Of a stretch of 64,000 nt of DNA, positions 21,770 to 34,317 are shown piece by piece (the first letter of the stretch is position 1; each line of letters opens with the position of its first letter). This DNA comes from Euborellia annulipes. Its lineage: Eukaryota > Arthropoda > Insecta > Dermaptera > Anisolabididae. The notes below the pieces were generated by a model. It saw nothing but the letters and a program-made list of their open reading frames with translations, was not told the DNA's origin and searched no databases. The stretch is taken from NCBI GenBank assembly GCA_023213315.1, contig JAKCPI010011748.1, positions 1 through 64,000 of the forward strand, given 5' to 3'. The translations under genes and the position numbers were made by a program.

Positions 21770-22970
21770 AAAAAAGAGATATTCTCCATTTTTGATTGAA
21801 ACAACAAACGCCTGTGACATAGGCAACCCGTAACAAATTTATATAGAAGAAGAGAAGGGGGGGGGGGACGAAATGTCACCAAGATCGTTGCAGTCAAGCA
21901 ATGCCGTGCTTCGGGTGGTTGATCCCAAAGGACCAGCATATGGAACGTCTCTTGGGTTTCATCGATTTAACAAAATTCAATAGAATATATGTATACCCCT
22001 AAATAGCTTCAGTAGCCAAGAGGGAAAATTAAAAAACAGCACAAATTTATTATTAATTTTATCCATGGGTCAAAGATTTGAAATATAACCATTTCGTCGT
22101 ATTAAAATATTTTTTTAAGGCCTGGGCTTCATCATATAATTCATATCAAAATAAAAACTACAATTTACGAAATAAATCAAAAAGTGATTTCCCCTGACGA
22201 AAGCAACCACTATAAATAATAAATAAATTCTTTTTCACTATAGTAAAGATTTAATTTCTCTATAGAGGACGGATTTTTCTCGTTTTATAACTTATTTATT
22301 TATTTAAGTTGCCTCTCAGAGGTTGGCTGACTCGGTGTTTATAAATAAAATCAGAGGATCTGCTTCAGGTTTTGATCTGCTTATGAGGGTGGGTGTGGCT
22401 GCAAAAACTCACTCACTTCACCTCTCCTAAATTGAGCCTCACTTCGCAGAAAAGATCATTAAATATGTCTCCTATTTATTATCCAATTCATTGCGCCGAA
22501 TCCATTTTTTTTCCTTCTCTCTTTACTTTATAAAATCAAGTGGAAATTTAATAAAACATCAAAGGTTAGCTTTTTGTATTTCAGTTTAGAAGAAAAATAT
22601 TTATAAATATTAATAAAAAAAAGAACATTGATATTAATAAAGGGGATGAATTCTGAAATAATAATAATAATATTAATAATATGTGATGACATAATAATAC
22701 ACGAATCAATACTAATTATTATTTTATTTAAAAGACTCAAAGTGGAACAATTGATATATGTTAATGTAAATATTTTTATGTTTATACCTGCTGGTATGGT
22801 TTAGGACATCAAAAAGAATTTTGTCTATCACATGAGTTTAGTTTTCTACCACTGTGCAACGGGTCATGAGCTTCTAAATTAATTACTAGTCAATATAATT
22901 TGATTGAATTTTAACGGGAGGCAAACCCCTGACCTTTAGAACATGAATTGATTACCCTATCTCTGTTTTA
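21770..22970. other. AT-rich sequence, no gene seen
   Basis: A mixed-composition stretch at 21780-21950 and another at 22300-22450 hold no convincing exon. The rest is AT-rich. Confidence 0.35.
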
Positions 22971-22974
22971 GCGA

Positions 22975-23236
22975 TATAAATAAATATTTAAATGATATTT
23001 AATTATTGTTTTAATTTTGTTTTATTATTGTATTTTTATTGTTTTAATTTTGTTTTATCATTGTATTTTTATTGTGTTAATTTTGTTTTACGATTGTATT
23101 CTTATTGTTTTGACTTTGTTTTATCTTTGTATTTTTATTGATTTTATTTTATATTGATATTTTGTAATTTTATATGTATGTATTGTAAGGGATGGTAGCC
23201 CGAGTAGCCCTACCCTAAATAAAAAATAAAAAAATG
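22975..23236 (+). mobile_element. Retroelement 3' tail with a ~40-bp tandem array
   Basis: Four to five units of TTTTGTTTTATTATTGTATT-like sequence are followed by GGTAGCCCGAGTAGCCCTAC, a hairpin-forming block, and an (A)-rich AAATAAAAAATAAAA end. This looks like the 3' UTR of a non-LTR retroelement. A similar layout occurs at 41935-42250. Confidence 0.45.
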
Positions 23237-23627
23237 ATATTTAGAGTATAAGTAGTATCCTTTTTGGTATATAATAACAAATTAATTTAAAAAAAAAACT
23301 GTTTATAAAAATAAAATAAAAAAAATAATGAGGATGTAGTATAAATATTTCTCTTTAGCTACAAAATGATGTTTCTATTTTATATTTTCGCTAAAAAAAG
23401 TAAGGTCAGAGAGTAAAACCACACCTAAAATTTTTAATTTTATTGAAAATAAAATAGATTTAATTAAATTTTTCGGAATTTCAAGGATAGGTTGTTTTAA
23501 AGATAGCCATATATAAAAACTTTTCTAGTATTTTTTTGATTAATAAAATTTATTAAGGCCTTGTTGGTATACCTTTTATATAGGTTGATAGATAAGAATG
23601 ATTTTTTAGTCTAAAATTCTTTACACT

Positions 23628-23653
23628 TTCTCTTACCCTATACGGTATATGAA

Positions 23654-23692
<39 letters not shown>

Positions 23693-24165
23693 AAGTTTTG
23701 CGATCATGTCAAAAATTCGATGTCTAGATCTTGATGGATATACATGTTTTGAGGTCCCCTGAGTCTAAAAAGAGTGGGTCCCGCAAATTGGACTGTGTCT
23801 GTGTGGACATTTTTAAGCATGAAGGAAATGAGCTACGAGATTGAAATTTTATATTTAAGTTAGGCACCCTGCCAAGTCGTGAAAATAAGCTTTTAAACAA
23901 AATCCGCCAAAAAGTACTAGTACTTTACTGATGTACATTTTCAGTTTTTTTTTTAGATTTTGTTCCAACGATTTTGATTAAAATTCAAAAATCAATTATT
24001 TTTTAGATGCTCTTTGTTAGAGAAATGGTTGCCCAAAATATAAATATTTTTTATCATACTTATAAATTTTACATCTTGAAAATCGAATGTACAGTACTGT
24101 ACTGTCGGAAATTAAATACATGTCGACACAAAAATCTGGTGCAACGAGTCATACCATATTTTTTT
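23628..24165 (+). repeat. Family A repeat copy
   Basis: Both ends and most of the body are present, starting CACTTTCTCTTACCC and ending CAACGAGTCATACCATATTT. It includes a TA/GA microsatellite at about 23655-23692 and AAGTACTAGTACTTTACTGA. Confidence 0.75.
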
Positions 24166-24169
24166 GATT

Positions 24170-24815
24170 AAAAGACATTAATTTGATTTATTTAGATTGA
24201 ATTTTTTATGCAATTAAAAAACTTATGAACAAAATTGAAAAAAAAATTCCCTCGGAATTAATTTAATAAATTATTGATTATCAATAGCGTATACTCACAC
24301 CGTGAAGCTATTAAAGCTTACTGAACTTTTTTTTTCATCCCAAGTATGAAAAAATAAAAATATATAAAAACATTTCTTTGTGATACATTCGAAAATGAGT
24401 ATTTTTTAATTAAAAAAAAAAAATTACAATTTATTTGTTTTTATTTGTCTATAAAGAAGAAACGGCACTAATATATACAATGACCCAAAAAAATAACTTC
24501 GACTTTTTATATTTTCATAACTAAGATTAAAAGAATAAAAGTTACGCTTAGAAAAGGTATTTATTTATTTATTTACCCAAAAAAAAGTATTTACTATGAT
24601 ATCAACCCGATTTGCCTAATTTTCGTGAATTTTTCGTTTATACCCCGTCAGTATGTGATTCATATCTAAAGTCCGAATAAAAAAGCACAAAAATATGAAA
24701 AAAAAGTGCTTAGAAAAGCATAAAAATTTTGAATAATAAGTTGTTCAATAAGCCTAAAATTAAAAAAAAAGCATTTTATAAGCAACTTTTTTTTAGCAAA
24801 AAAGCTCTATTTATA
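24170..24815. other. AT-rich intergenic sequence
   Basis: No feature recognised beyond poly(A) and poly(T) runs. Confidence 0.4.
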
Positions 24816-24820
24816 GCCCA

Positions 24821-25007
24821 CAAATGGCGGGTGGAAGGGTGGGGGGTAATTACCCCCTCCTCCTTCCCCGATATTTGAGGAAAATATTATTCTTGGAAAT
24901 TAAATTATATTTTTATAAGGTAAGATAAAGTCGTGTGCTGTGCAGCCAGTCATACCAGATTACCCTCCCCCCTCCGAAAAACTTCTCTTCTCTGGATCCA
25001 CCCTTGA
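24821..25007. mobile_element. Decayed hAT-type MITE (CAAGGGCGGAT family)
   Basis: The ends CAAATGGCGGGT and GGATCCACCCTTG are diverged forms of the CAAGGGCGGAT terminal repeats seen intact at 49181 and 52148, and the ACCCCCTCC inner blocks match. It also shares GTGTGCTGTGC...CCAGTCATACCAGATTACC with those copies. The target duplication is lost. Confidence 0.6.
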
Positions 25008-25424
25008 CTCATACCTTACAACTAAATTATAATATTATTACATTACTAGCAGGGGGGCGGCAAGGCCTAAGGCGGGTTTTATGCAGTTACCGAATGATTT
25101 GCTTTACATGAACATTTTTGCAGATAATGTTTTGAATTTATTTTTAAAAATATATTAATATATATTTAAAATAAGTTCAAATAAGCACGATTCAGCAATA
25201 AACATTTTGCTTAAAATCCGGTCTTTATTCATAACTATTGCAATGATGCAATCGTTTGCCCTCTTCCGCTGCTAGTTCAGAAGTTGCATTATATAGAGAG
25301 TTAGATTAGTACCGTAAAACACGCCCGTAAACTCATAAGGGTGTATGGTTGGATCTCTTCCCCTTCTAAGCGATATTTATTTAAATTTTATTGGCCACCA
25401 AAAATCATGCTTTTTAAATAAAAA

Positions 25425-25565
25425 AACACTCACACTTTTTTTTTCCCATTCACACAGTCTTTTCAGCAACTTTGCCATTTACGACTTTTTACGATACCCG
25501 TTAAAATGAATATATATGCTAGAGTATATTGGGGTCCAGGCATTCTTATTTAAGCCATTTGGTCA
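25425..25565 (-). mobile_element. SINE type 1 fragment
   Basis: The tail and middle of the type 1 SINE in reverse orientation, cut off where the next SINE has inserted. Confidence 0.65.
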
Positions 25566-25579
25566 CCCCTGCTTTATAT

Positions 25580-25842
25580 TTTTTTTTTTTTATAAAAAAA
25601 ACATTCACACTTTTTTCTCATTCACACTCACATTCACACAGTCTTTTCGGCAACTGAGGCCATTTAAGACTTTTTACGATAATCAGTATGTTTAATATAT
25701 CAATTGGGGGGTCCAGGCATTTTTATTTAAGTCATTTGGTATCCAAATGCCTTAAATAAAATTATCGGACTGCCTGGGGTCCGAACCCGAGACGTTCGGT
25801 ATAGAAGGTAGGCACGCTACCAACTACTCCAAGCCCCTTGGG
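25580..25842 (-). mobile_element. tRNA-derived SINE, type 1, with 14-bp target duplication
   Basis: A full type 1 copy in reverse, from poly(T) to TACTCCAAGCCCCTTGGG, with GGTCCGAACCCGAGACG as the B-box region. CCCCTGCTTTATAT flanks both sides (25566-25579 and 25843-25856), a clean target duplication showing retrotransposition. Confidence 0.85.
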
Positions 25843-25939
25843 CCCCTGCTTTATATAATTGTATTATGATGGACGTAAACAAAACAAGTGTTTCCAAGGT
25901 GAATATTCTAATTAATTACGCTATTGCAAATCTAAGAAA

Positions 25940-26196
25940 GCCCTCGGGGCTTGATGTAGGGGTTAGCGTGCTAACCTCGTATACCAAAAGTCGCGGGTTC
26001 GGAACCCAGGCAGTCCGATGATTTTATTTAAGCCATTTGGATACGAAATGGCTTAAATAAGAATACCTGGACCCCCAATAGATATATTAAACATTCGATT
26101 ATCGTTTAAAGTCTTAAATGGCCTAAGTTGCCGAAAAGACTGTGTGTATGTATGTGTGAATGAGAAAAAAGTGTGAGTGTTTTTTTGTAAAAAAAA
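25940..26196 (+). mobile_element. tRNA-derived SINE, type 1, with target duplication
   Basis: The head GGGGTTAGCGTGCTAACCTC, the B-box region GCGGGTTCGGAACCC and the TGGCCTAAGTTGCCGAAAAG tail are all present. AAATCTAAGAAA occurs at 25928-25939 and again at 26197-26208 after the A-run. Confidence 0.85.
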
Positions 26197-26369
26197 AAAT
26201 CTAAGAAAATTTCTATTTTAATTGAAATTGACATTTTCATGACTATAAAAAGAATATCTCAAATTATTATTGAATAATGAAAAATCTAATTAATCGAACA
26301 GCGGGGTAGATTTTTTAAACATAACATTGTCAATGATAAAAAAAAAAAATGGTTAAGCAAGTTATCTTT

Positions 26370-26640
26370 GTTAGGCGGAGTGGTTTGCCGGTGGCGGTCA
26401 ACGACTTAGGCGGGCCTTTGTCAGTGGATGGACTGGTCGAGCCTGCTTGGTAGGTAGGTAGGTAGGTAATGATAGAGGTGAAGAGGGGGCCCCCAGGAAT
26501 GCGCCCCCGGGCCCCCAGGCCCCATCATCTGGTCAAGGCCTCCACGTCTGTTTGGATGCTGTGGATGCTGTTGCGCTCACTGACTCAGTCACGAGTGTTG
26601 AGTGGGCGATGCCCGATGTCCGATTCAAACTCACCAATCG
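26370..26640 (+). other. GC-rich block with a (GGTA)n run
   Basis: This 270-bp stretch is far richer in GC than its surroundings. It holds five GGTA units at about 26450-26468 and GGGCCCCCAGG/CCCCCGGGCCCCCAGG blocks. A 63-codon frame from 26552 (MDAVDAVALTDSVTSVEWAM...) has protein-like residues at first but no known domain. It may be the 5' end of a retroelement or a gene fragment. Confidence 0.3.
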
Positions 26641-26956
26641 AAATGTAAATATAAATATTAGTGAAGGGTGTCTGTCTTTAAATCATATTTCAGTTCCTCG
26701 TTTAAAAAAGAGTTTGTTCTTAAATAAAATAGAATTGCTTTAAAAAAATGGACATCATCACATGAGAGAATTGTTTTTTTTTATTGCTTATGCAGCATTT
26801 TATTTATTTTATTTATTTTATTTATTTTTTTTTTTTTTGAGAGCATGATTCGTTCATCCCCTGAAACTGTACATGTTACTGTATTTTCTTCTTTGATCTA
26901 TTGGAAGTCTATTGAAAATTAATTTTCAAGATTTCTTATTTATATATAACTATTTT

Positions 26957-27245
26957 TACTTTATCTTATCTCTATATAAGTTAATATGTAGAGAGAGAAA
27001 GTATTGAATTCATGTCAAAAATTCGGTGACAAGATTTTGATGGATATACACGTTTTGAGGTCCCCTGAATCCAAAAAAGTGGTTTTCGCGACATGGTCTG
27101 TCTGTGTGACTGAGTGTCTTTCTGGGTTCAATTTAAAGCATGGAGGAATTGAGCTAGGAGGTTAAAATTTTATATTTAAGTTAGACACCCACCTAGGGCG
27201 TGAAAATAAGCTTTTGATCAAAATCGGCCAAAAAAGAGAAAGTAA
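26957..27245 (+). repeat. Family A repeat copy
   Basis: It begins TTTACTTTATCTTATCTC, includes GGTCCCCTGAATCCAAAAAA and ends at GATCAAAATCGGCCAAAAAA followed by AGAGAAAGT. The 3' half is deleted. Confidence 0.7.
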
Positions 27246-27249
27246 AAAA

Positions 27250-28865
27250 TAGAAAGATTTAGTACACTATTTTTTAATTGAATTACCAACAATCAATATT
27301 TTATTTTTTAAGTCTTTTAGGCATCTTAGGCCATATTGACTTTAATGATACAAATTATTTTTAGATACAATACATTAGGGGGTACAGGCGGAAAGTAAAA
27401 ATTTCTTTAGAAATAAATAATACTGTATTTTCATAATAATTCAAATTGAAATGGATGGGAATTATACTGAAATATCTGACTTATAAATCAATAGTTTAGA
27501 AATATACTCATGTTACTTGTCAAAAAATTGTCATTTTTTTTTTTTTTTTTTTAGAAATAGGTTAAATCAAATTGTATATTTAATCAAATATTTCATTCAT
27601 TGAATATTTGGGAATTTATTTTCTATTTGAAATAAATTAAAGTTTTTTTTTTTTTTTATTATAAATCTAACGAGTGGAGTATCCAATTATTGAATACTAG
27701 ACTATTACGTGGGAGTGCAAAACCCCGCAATGCAGAGGGTTGCATCATTTTTACCAACTACCTATAAGAACTTAAAAAAAAAATTTTGAAACAAAAGCTT
27801 TAAGATACATAATAAGCCGCTTAATTTGTAGCTTTATTATTTTTTTTTTTTTTTTAGATATCAAAAGTCTATTTTTCTAAATTCTTTTTGAGACATTTCA
27901 TCCCACGGAGGGGGAAACGAAACTGACCCCTAACTCAATAGACGTAACTTCTACCTCTGGCCTATTTAGTGTTGTTCAATAGAATTTATTTTAAACAAGG
28001 ATTAGAGCGATTATGTATGAAAGCAACTCGTGTAAACAATGCAATCCCGGAAGATGGATTACATATAATATTAAATAATATCTGTATTTTTCTTTCCTCT
28101 TTAAATGACTGTTTAATGAATGGATCATACCTTGAATAAAAATAAATAAGAATAATAGATATAATTTATACTCTATTAAGGAAGAAAGGTGTTTATTCGA
28201 TTGTTTTATTCAAGGACTTATTTATCTATGGAATAATAAATTCCATAAACATAATATTTTTTTATACTTAAATACACTTATTACAAATTACAAATAGATA
28301 TATATATGAATTCTATAAAATTCCAAAGATATTTTAATTTAAAAATAAATATTTAAAGATAAATATCGATATACATTGATAAGATTCGCATATATCCATA
28401 ATTAAATTTTTTTTTGAATTTTCTATGATTTTTTCAAGTTTTTTTTTAGTAGGTTTGTTTGAGGTGTTGTCGCTCCTGCAGGAAAGTTTCACTTAGGCCA
28501 ATAAGGATCAATAATATGTTAACATAACGATCATTAATTGTAATTTATTTTTTTATCACCCCTTTCAGGCTTTTAATTTTTCTCTTTGATTTGACTGATA
28601 TTTTTTGCAATTTAATTTGCTTCATTTTTTTTTTTTTTTAATGCCAAAATTTCCGGCCAATTATCTAAAATAATTTTAAGTTATTCATACATTTCAATAA
28701 ACATTAATGAAGACGAGGAGACAGTCAAAAGAAGCTTAAATAAATACAGATTTTTGAGGGCAGGTTGTTATGATAATAAACACACATACTTTTAGTGTAA
28801 TAAAATATTTGCCAAAAACATTATTTAAATATAAAATATCTGTTATATATTATTAATTAATCCCG
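27250..28865. other. AT-rich intergenic sequence
   Basis: No gene is seen. Several poly(T) runs and one TGCAGAGGGTTGCATC segment near 27730 do not form a recognisable feature. Confidence 0.4.
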
Positions 28866-28871
28866 ATAAAG

Positions 28872-29045
28872 AGAACGACCTACCCTCGAAACGTCGCAGC
28901 AAAAAATAAATAAAATTTTTTTTTCTAAGGACTATCGGCCAGAAATAATAAATAACTTTGCGTATTATCCGTTTACTTGTAAATATTTTAATTTTTGGCC
29001 GATGGTGTCCTTAAAAAAAATGATCAAATAAAATTTTAATTTATA
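28872..29045. repeat. PLE-like terminal relic with inverted repeat
   Basis: CCTCGAAACGTCGC resembles the GAAACGTC end of the hammerhead-like cores. After it, AAGGACTATCGGCCA and TGGCCGATGGTGTCCTT form an inverted pair. It is decayed and only suggestive. Confidence 0.3.
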
Positions 29046-29049
29046 AAGG

Positions 29050-30065
29050 CGTAATTTCTTTTGGCTGACTCCAAAATCTCTATAATTTCTGAATCCATTT
29101 ACAACTACAAAACAAACATCAACTTAAATTAATAATAGTTTTTAAAATGATCTTTGATTATAAGTTTATTCCAATTTATAATCCCTGTTCAAGTAATGAA
29201 TTTAAAAACTGAGATTTTGTGATTTCTCTAGAAAATGACTTTGATGAAAATAATATTGGGGTAGTACCTCCTTCTCCAGTACATATATTTATAGTAAGTG
29301 GATAAATTTTTGCCATGAGGTAAATTTGAACTTGGATTGCTTCTCAGGATTAAATTAGAATAATTTTACAAATTGCAGAAATATCCTCAATACCAAAAGA
29401 GGGAATTGAATATATTATCATTTAATTAATTTGGAAAAAACGGGACGGGATCTAAAAGGCTGACAAGGACTTTAAGTAACATTACCATTGTTTAAAATCT
29501 TGTTAACAATTATGATGTTGACTTAAATTTTATATAATTTTATTTGAAAGATTTTTCTAAAAAGAATTCATTTATTTAATTCCCCAAATGTTTTATTCAT
29601 TTTCTATTTTTCCCCTATAATTATAATAATAAGAAAATGATTTCTGATCCAATTTTTAGGGAAAAAAATGACCTGTCATTTATGTCAATTCTTTTTTTTT
29701 CTTTTTCTTAAAAAAAAAAAATAAAAAAAAATATTTTAGTTGGTTGGTCATTTTTAAATATTTTATATAAAAAGGTATGAGGTTTTGAAAACACGCCAAG
29801 ATTTTGTAATTCCCCTCAGGCGAGAATTGAACACTGCCTGGTTTCGAAGGGTCCAGACAGCCTCGAGCTCTTCGACAAGCTCATGTGGAAATTCAATAGA
29901 AGAATGAAAACTAAATCCAGCGAGAAAAAAAAAATTGATAACTGGATCACAAAAAGATATAGAAAAGTAAAATCATATTTGGAGTTTTTGTCATTTATAA
30001 AAAAAAAAAAAATTCTAGAAGACAAAAAATAACAATCAAGTGGCGTTTGATGCAAAATATATAGT
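29050..30065. other. AT-rich sequence, no gene seen
   Basis: A SINE type 3 tail scrap (GACGGGATCTAAAAGGCTGA) lies near 29445. The rest is AT-rich. The reverse-strand frame at 29816-30055 has no protein-like features. Confidence 0.35.
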
Positions 30066-30762
30066 ATAGAGAGTGGTTTCCAAACTTATGTTAACACGCC
30101 TCCCTTAAAAATAATTAATCTCATGACGCCTCCCCCCCCCATTTTAATAAATAATACAACAACAATAATTTTTAATGCTAAAAAATATAAATTTATATAA
30201 AAGTATTTTTTTTTATTATTTTTCTTATTTATATTTTAATTAAAAATAGCAATCATTTGGAATATCTTACTTTTCTACCTAATGAAAAAAATCCCTACAA
30301 AATTCTGCAAGGGATTCGATGGTTACCTAAGTTACCCAGTGTTATTATTATCTGTTTATGAGAGTTACGAAATCTTCAAAAATTAATTTCGCCCCACTAA
30401 TAAGAAATTTTAGAATGACATTAAAATATTTCTATCCTACTATACTACTTGCTAAATATTGAATATAAATTTTAACTCAAACGGAATGCACTTATTTTTT
30501 AGTAAAAGTATTAAAAAACATTAATATCTTTATGCATTATAGAGGATGGGGCATTAACCCCCCTGGTTAATGCCTTCATACCTCCCCCCCTCTTTAAGGA
30601 AATGCGAGCCTTCCCGCGAAATTACTCTCAAAATAAATTAAATACATTTATAAATAATTATTTTTATTTTGAAATTATTTTATTTTAATTTTCAACCCTT
30701 AATCCACCCCTGTGTAAAAGTATATTAAGGAAATTTGATTAACAAAAATATAGGCCATAATG

Positions 30763-30840
30763 ATAAAAAAATCTCGACACCGAATTTTTGACATGATAGC
30801 AATACTTTCTATATATTTCATATATATGCTAAGAGAAAGT
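30763..30840 (-). repeat. Family A end fragment
   Basis: AATCTCGACACCGAATTTTT, GACATGATAGCAATACTTTC and the hairpin TATATATGCTAAGAGAAAGT are the 5' end of family A in reverse. Confidence 0.65.
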
Positions 30841-30869
30841 AATAATGGTGATTTAAGAAAAATCAAAAA

Positions 30870-31117
30870 AATGCCCCAGCTTGGGTAGTTGGTAGCGTGT
30901 CTACCTTCTATACCGAACGTCGCGGGTTCGGACCCCTGGCAGTCCGAAATGGATACTAAATGGCCTAAATAGAAATGCCTGGACCTCCAGTGTGTATATT
31001 ATTAATTAATAACGGTTATCGTATAAAGTCTTATATGGCCTGAGTTGCTGAATAGACTGTGTGAATGTGTGTGTGAGTGTTGAGTGTGAATGAGAAAAAA
31101 GTGTGTTTTTATCAGAA
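30870..31117 (+). mobile_element. tRNA-derived SINE, type 1
   Basis: The head GCTTGGGTAGTTGGTAGCG, the B-box region CGCGGGTTCGGACCCC and the TGGCCTGAGTTGCTGAATAG tail are present. The ATTTAAGCC stem is partly deleted. Confidence 0.75.
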
Positions 31118-31905
31118 AAAAAAGATAAAAAAAAAAACTAATTTTTTTTCAATGACACCTCCACTCCCCCTCCCCCTTTCAACAGCTTATATTCTCCCTC
31201 TACCCTTAGTGAAATACAAAATATTTAATTTCATATTCAAAAGCAATTGTTTTTCGCAGTCTAATTGTTTGTTTCTATCATTTTTTTTTTCAACGATAAA
31301 ATGCATAATAATTACCTTTAATAAGACGCTCAAGAGGGTGTGCTGGTTGACGGGGTGGCCAGGGTGGGTTACACTATATTAATTATTCACTTTGATTCAC
31401 TTTAAACACAATTAAAAAATAGAGGCGCCTGCATGCAGGCCACACACTGGACTGAACGAGAATCTCGACTCTCTCTCTGTTTGTATAGGAAAATTAATAG
31501 ATGAAAATAACAATTCCCTTTTTATTAAAAGTAAAAAAATACCTTTTTCTCTAATCTAACTTTATTTATCACTGGAAAAGAATGTCAACAAGTGATTTGG
31601 AATATTCCAAGGCCTTTCTTAAATAATCAACCCTTTATCCCCCCCACCCCCTAATCAAATAATAATCAACGCTATTTTTTGAATGTTTTCTATTTATTTG
31701 GCTTCGATTTAGTTATAAAAAACATTGTTTTTTCAATTTTTCACCCCCTTATCCAATCCTAATAAATAAAATAATTAACAATGATATCGCCTTCGGCGAG
31801 CTTCGCGTCTAGTCAGAAAGAAATTAAAACCCTGAAAAACTTCCCTGTATCCGCCTTTGGGTTTTACACATAGTATAATTTTCTAGAATGAGTCTTACTT
31901 TAGGC

Positions 31906-32104
31906 CAGTGGTTTCTAAACTTTATGTTACAACGCCTCCGTTAAAAAATTTTATTTATTTATTTATTCATGTATATTATTTTAATTAAGGAAAACCTCCG
32001 TCCCAGAACCTTGTAAATTGGTCCTGGTGGCCAATATTCGCGCCTCCCCTTAGACTAGTACTCGCCTCCCTAGGGAGGCGCGCCTCCCAGTTTGGAAAAC
32101 GCTG
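31906..32104. mobile_element. hAT-type MITE (CAGTGGTTT ends)
   Basis: CAGTGGTTTCTAAACTTTAT at the left and AGTTTGGAAAACGCTG at the right are inverted ends of the common hAT CAGTGGTTC...AAACT type, and GCCTCC blocks are repeated inside. The flanking octamers no longer match. A related, more decayed copy begins near 30073 (GAGTGGTTTCCAAACTTATG). Confidence 0.6.
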
Positions 32105-32383
32105 GTATAGAGTAAATAAAATGCAGTTTTACAAACAAAAAGAATTGAAAAGATTTAGTTTTTTTTTTTTTTTTTTATCAATCAAAAGTATATAAAATAC
32201 CAGTGTATACGAAAAAAGTAAAATTGTTTAGCTTTAGAACAATCAAAATATAACTATCAAAAAATAAATTTTGTAAAAAGAAAAGAAATTATCTTAGCGA
32301 AATTTTTTATTCAAATATTTTAATATTATAAATAGATGATGTGCATCTTACACATATAAAGTAACTGGTAAATTAAATAAAAA

Positions 32384-32513
32384 AAATGAGAATATACATT
32401 TTAAAGGGAATCTAGAAAATAATTGATTTTTGAATTTAAAAAAAAATCGTTGGAGCGAATTCGAAAAAAAAACTGAAAAAGTGCATCAGTAAAGTACTAG
32501 TACTTTTTGGCGT
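32384..32513 (-). repeat. Family A internal fragment
   Basis: GAGAATATACATTTTAAAGG to AGTAAAGTACTAGTACTTTT is the middle block of family A in reverse. Confidence 0.65.
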
Positions 32514-32601
32514 TATAGTAAACAAGAACGCGCTTAACCTTCCGATGAGTTTTTTTCACAATTAAGCTTATTTTTAATTTTTCATTTTCCACATATGCAT
32601 A

Positions 32602-32645
32602 ATGTTTCAACTAGAGCCTACGGTTGGTTTGAATTTAATTATATC
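32602..32645 (+). mobile_element. PLE terminal scrap
   Basis: ATGTTTCAACTAGAGCCTAC followed by GGTTGGTTTGAATTTA matches the end block of the inverted dimers at 43210 and 55950 (AACGAGAACCTACGGTCGAA). Confidence 0.45.
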
Positions 32646-32699
32646 AGTATTGACATACCTTCAACATCTCTACAACGAGGCAATGGTTTTCATTATTAT

Positions 32700-32962
32700 T
32701 ATTTTTTTTTTTAACACTCATACTTTTTTCCCACTCACACTCACACACACACACGCATGCACAAAGATTTTCGGCAACTTAGGCCATATAAGACTTTATA
32801 CGATAACCATTGTTTTTAATAATATAAATATTTGTGGTCCAGGCTTTCTTATTTAAGCCATTTGGTATCCAAATGGAATAAAATCATAGGACTGTCTGGG
32901 ATCCGAACCCGCGACCCTTGGTATAGAAAGCCAGCACGCTAGCCCCTATACCAAGCACGAGG
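32700..32962 (-). mobile_element. tRNA-derived SINE, type 1
   Basis: A reversed copy with the CGAACCCGCGACCC B-box region, GCACGCTAGCCCCTATACCA at the head end and TTTCGGCAACTTAGGCCAT as the tail. Confidence 0.75.
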
Positions 32963-32999
32963 AAATTATTTTTAAATTAGGCATATAAATGTTTAAAAA

Positions 33000-33800
33000 A
33001 AAATCAGGTATGCTGGGACCATTGAATTAAGGTTAAGTATTTTGACGAGGACAGCAGTCGCTGGTTGTTTCTTCTGCATAACCTTAATATAAATGTTTAA
33101 TTGTAAGAGCAAGTGAAAATTTCATTAAATCATCTAAAAAGTTTATATAAATCAATTTTTTCTAAATTAAAATTTTAACATTCTAATATTTCATCCAACC
33201 TTCACATTATTAAGGGTTTAATTAAGATATTTCGTAAAAAAAAAAAAAAAATTAAATATAACAAGCGACAGATGTTGTTATATTCTTTTTTTAAACTGTA
33301 CTAAAATGAAACAAAATTTTCATTCATCAGATATTATCCTTATTTCGATAGAATATTTTAATTAAAATTCACGGTATCCATTTAAATGATTTTATTGATT
33401 TAGATCCAAGGATAGTAATTACTAATTGAAAAACAAGAGCAAGGTCTCTTCGAAAATAAAACCATTCATTTGAAGAGGGATTGAGCGAGGACTTAATGAA
33501 TAAAGTTTAATTACTCTTTTTTTTTTTTTAATAAAAAGAAAAATAAATTCAAAATATAAAAAAAAAAACTAGGTGGTTTTAAATTTCAGAACTTTACCCT
33601 TAATATCATACTTGAAAGATATTTAACAAAATTCCTAATATAAGAACTGATTCATTAAATGCAAATTTTATAAAAGAAATCGAACAATGTGGCAAATTTT
33701 CTGCAGCATATAAAAGTCAATTGAAAATATATAGATTAGTAATTAATGATAATTTAATTTGAAGATATCAGTTATATCTTTTTTTTTTTTTTTAATTTGT
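33000..33800. other. AT-rich intergenic sequence
   Basis: A loose inverted pair AATTAAGGTTAAG/ATAACCTTAAT spans 33025-33093. No gene is seen. Confidence 0.35.
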
Positions 33801-33804
33801 TTTA

Positions 33805-33965
33805 AGATCTTTTTGGTCATCTAAGCCACCATATTATTTCAAATGATTATTAGCCAATTCAATTGAAATAAATATTTCTCGCTTGGGACGGGAAGCGAGC
33901 CCGGAACCTCAGGCACGAGGACATGAGAGCCATTGGCCATGAGAGACATGGTAACCATAATCTTT
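33805..33965 (-). mobile_element. SINE type 3, reversed
   Basis: TAAGATCTTTTTGGTCATCT is the tail in reverse, then a duplicated CAATTCAATTGAAATAAA segment and a tRNA-like head with GAACCTCAGGCACGAGGAC. The copy is diverged. Confidence 0.45.
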
Positions 33966-34317
33966 TGATATAGGCCTACATATTTAAACTAAATTAATAA
34001 TAAAAATTTTAGCCAATTATCGGCAAATAAATGCCTGACTATTTGATTTTGGATCATAAAATTTATTCAGTGATATCTCTATTGAGAAAGGAAAGAGAAC
34101 CCACCCCAGTAGGCTATTACTGTTCTCTAGAATTAATTACATGTCATTCTCTAACAAAATGCAATTTGAATTATAACTAGCTTCTAGTTCCAACTTCAAA
34201 TAATTTAATTATCACTCTTTAATCAAATTAATTAATAAAATTTGTATTAGTAGACTACATGAAATTTCATTTATTAGGCCTAAATTATAATGAAAATATG
34301 ATGATGATTATTACGAT

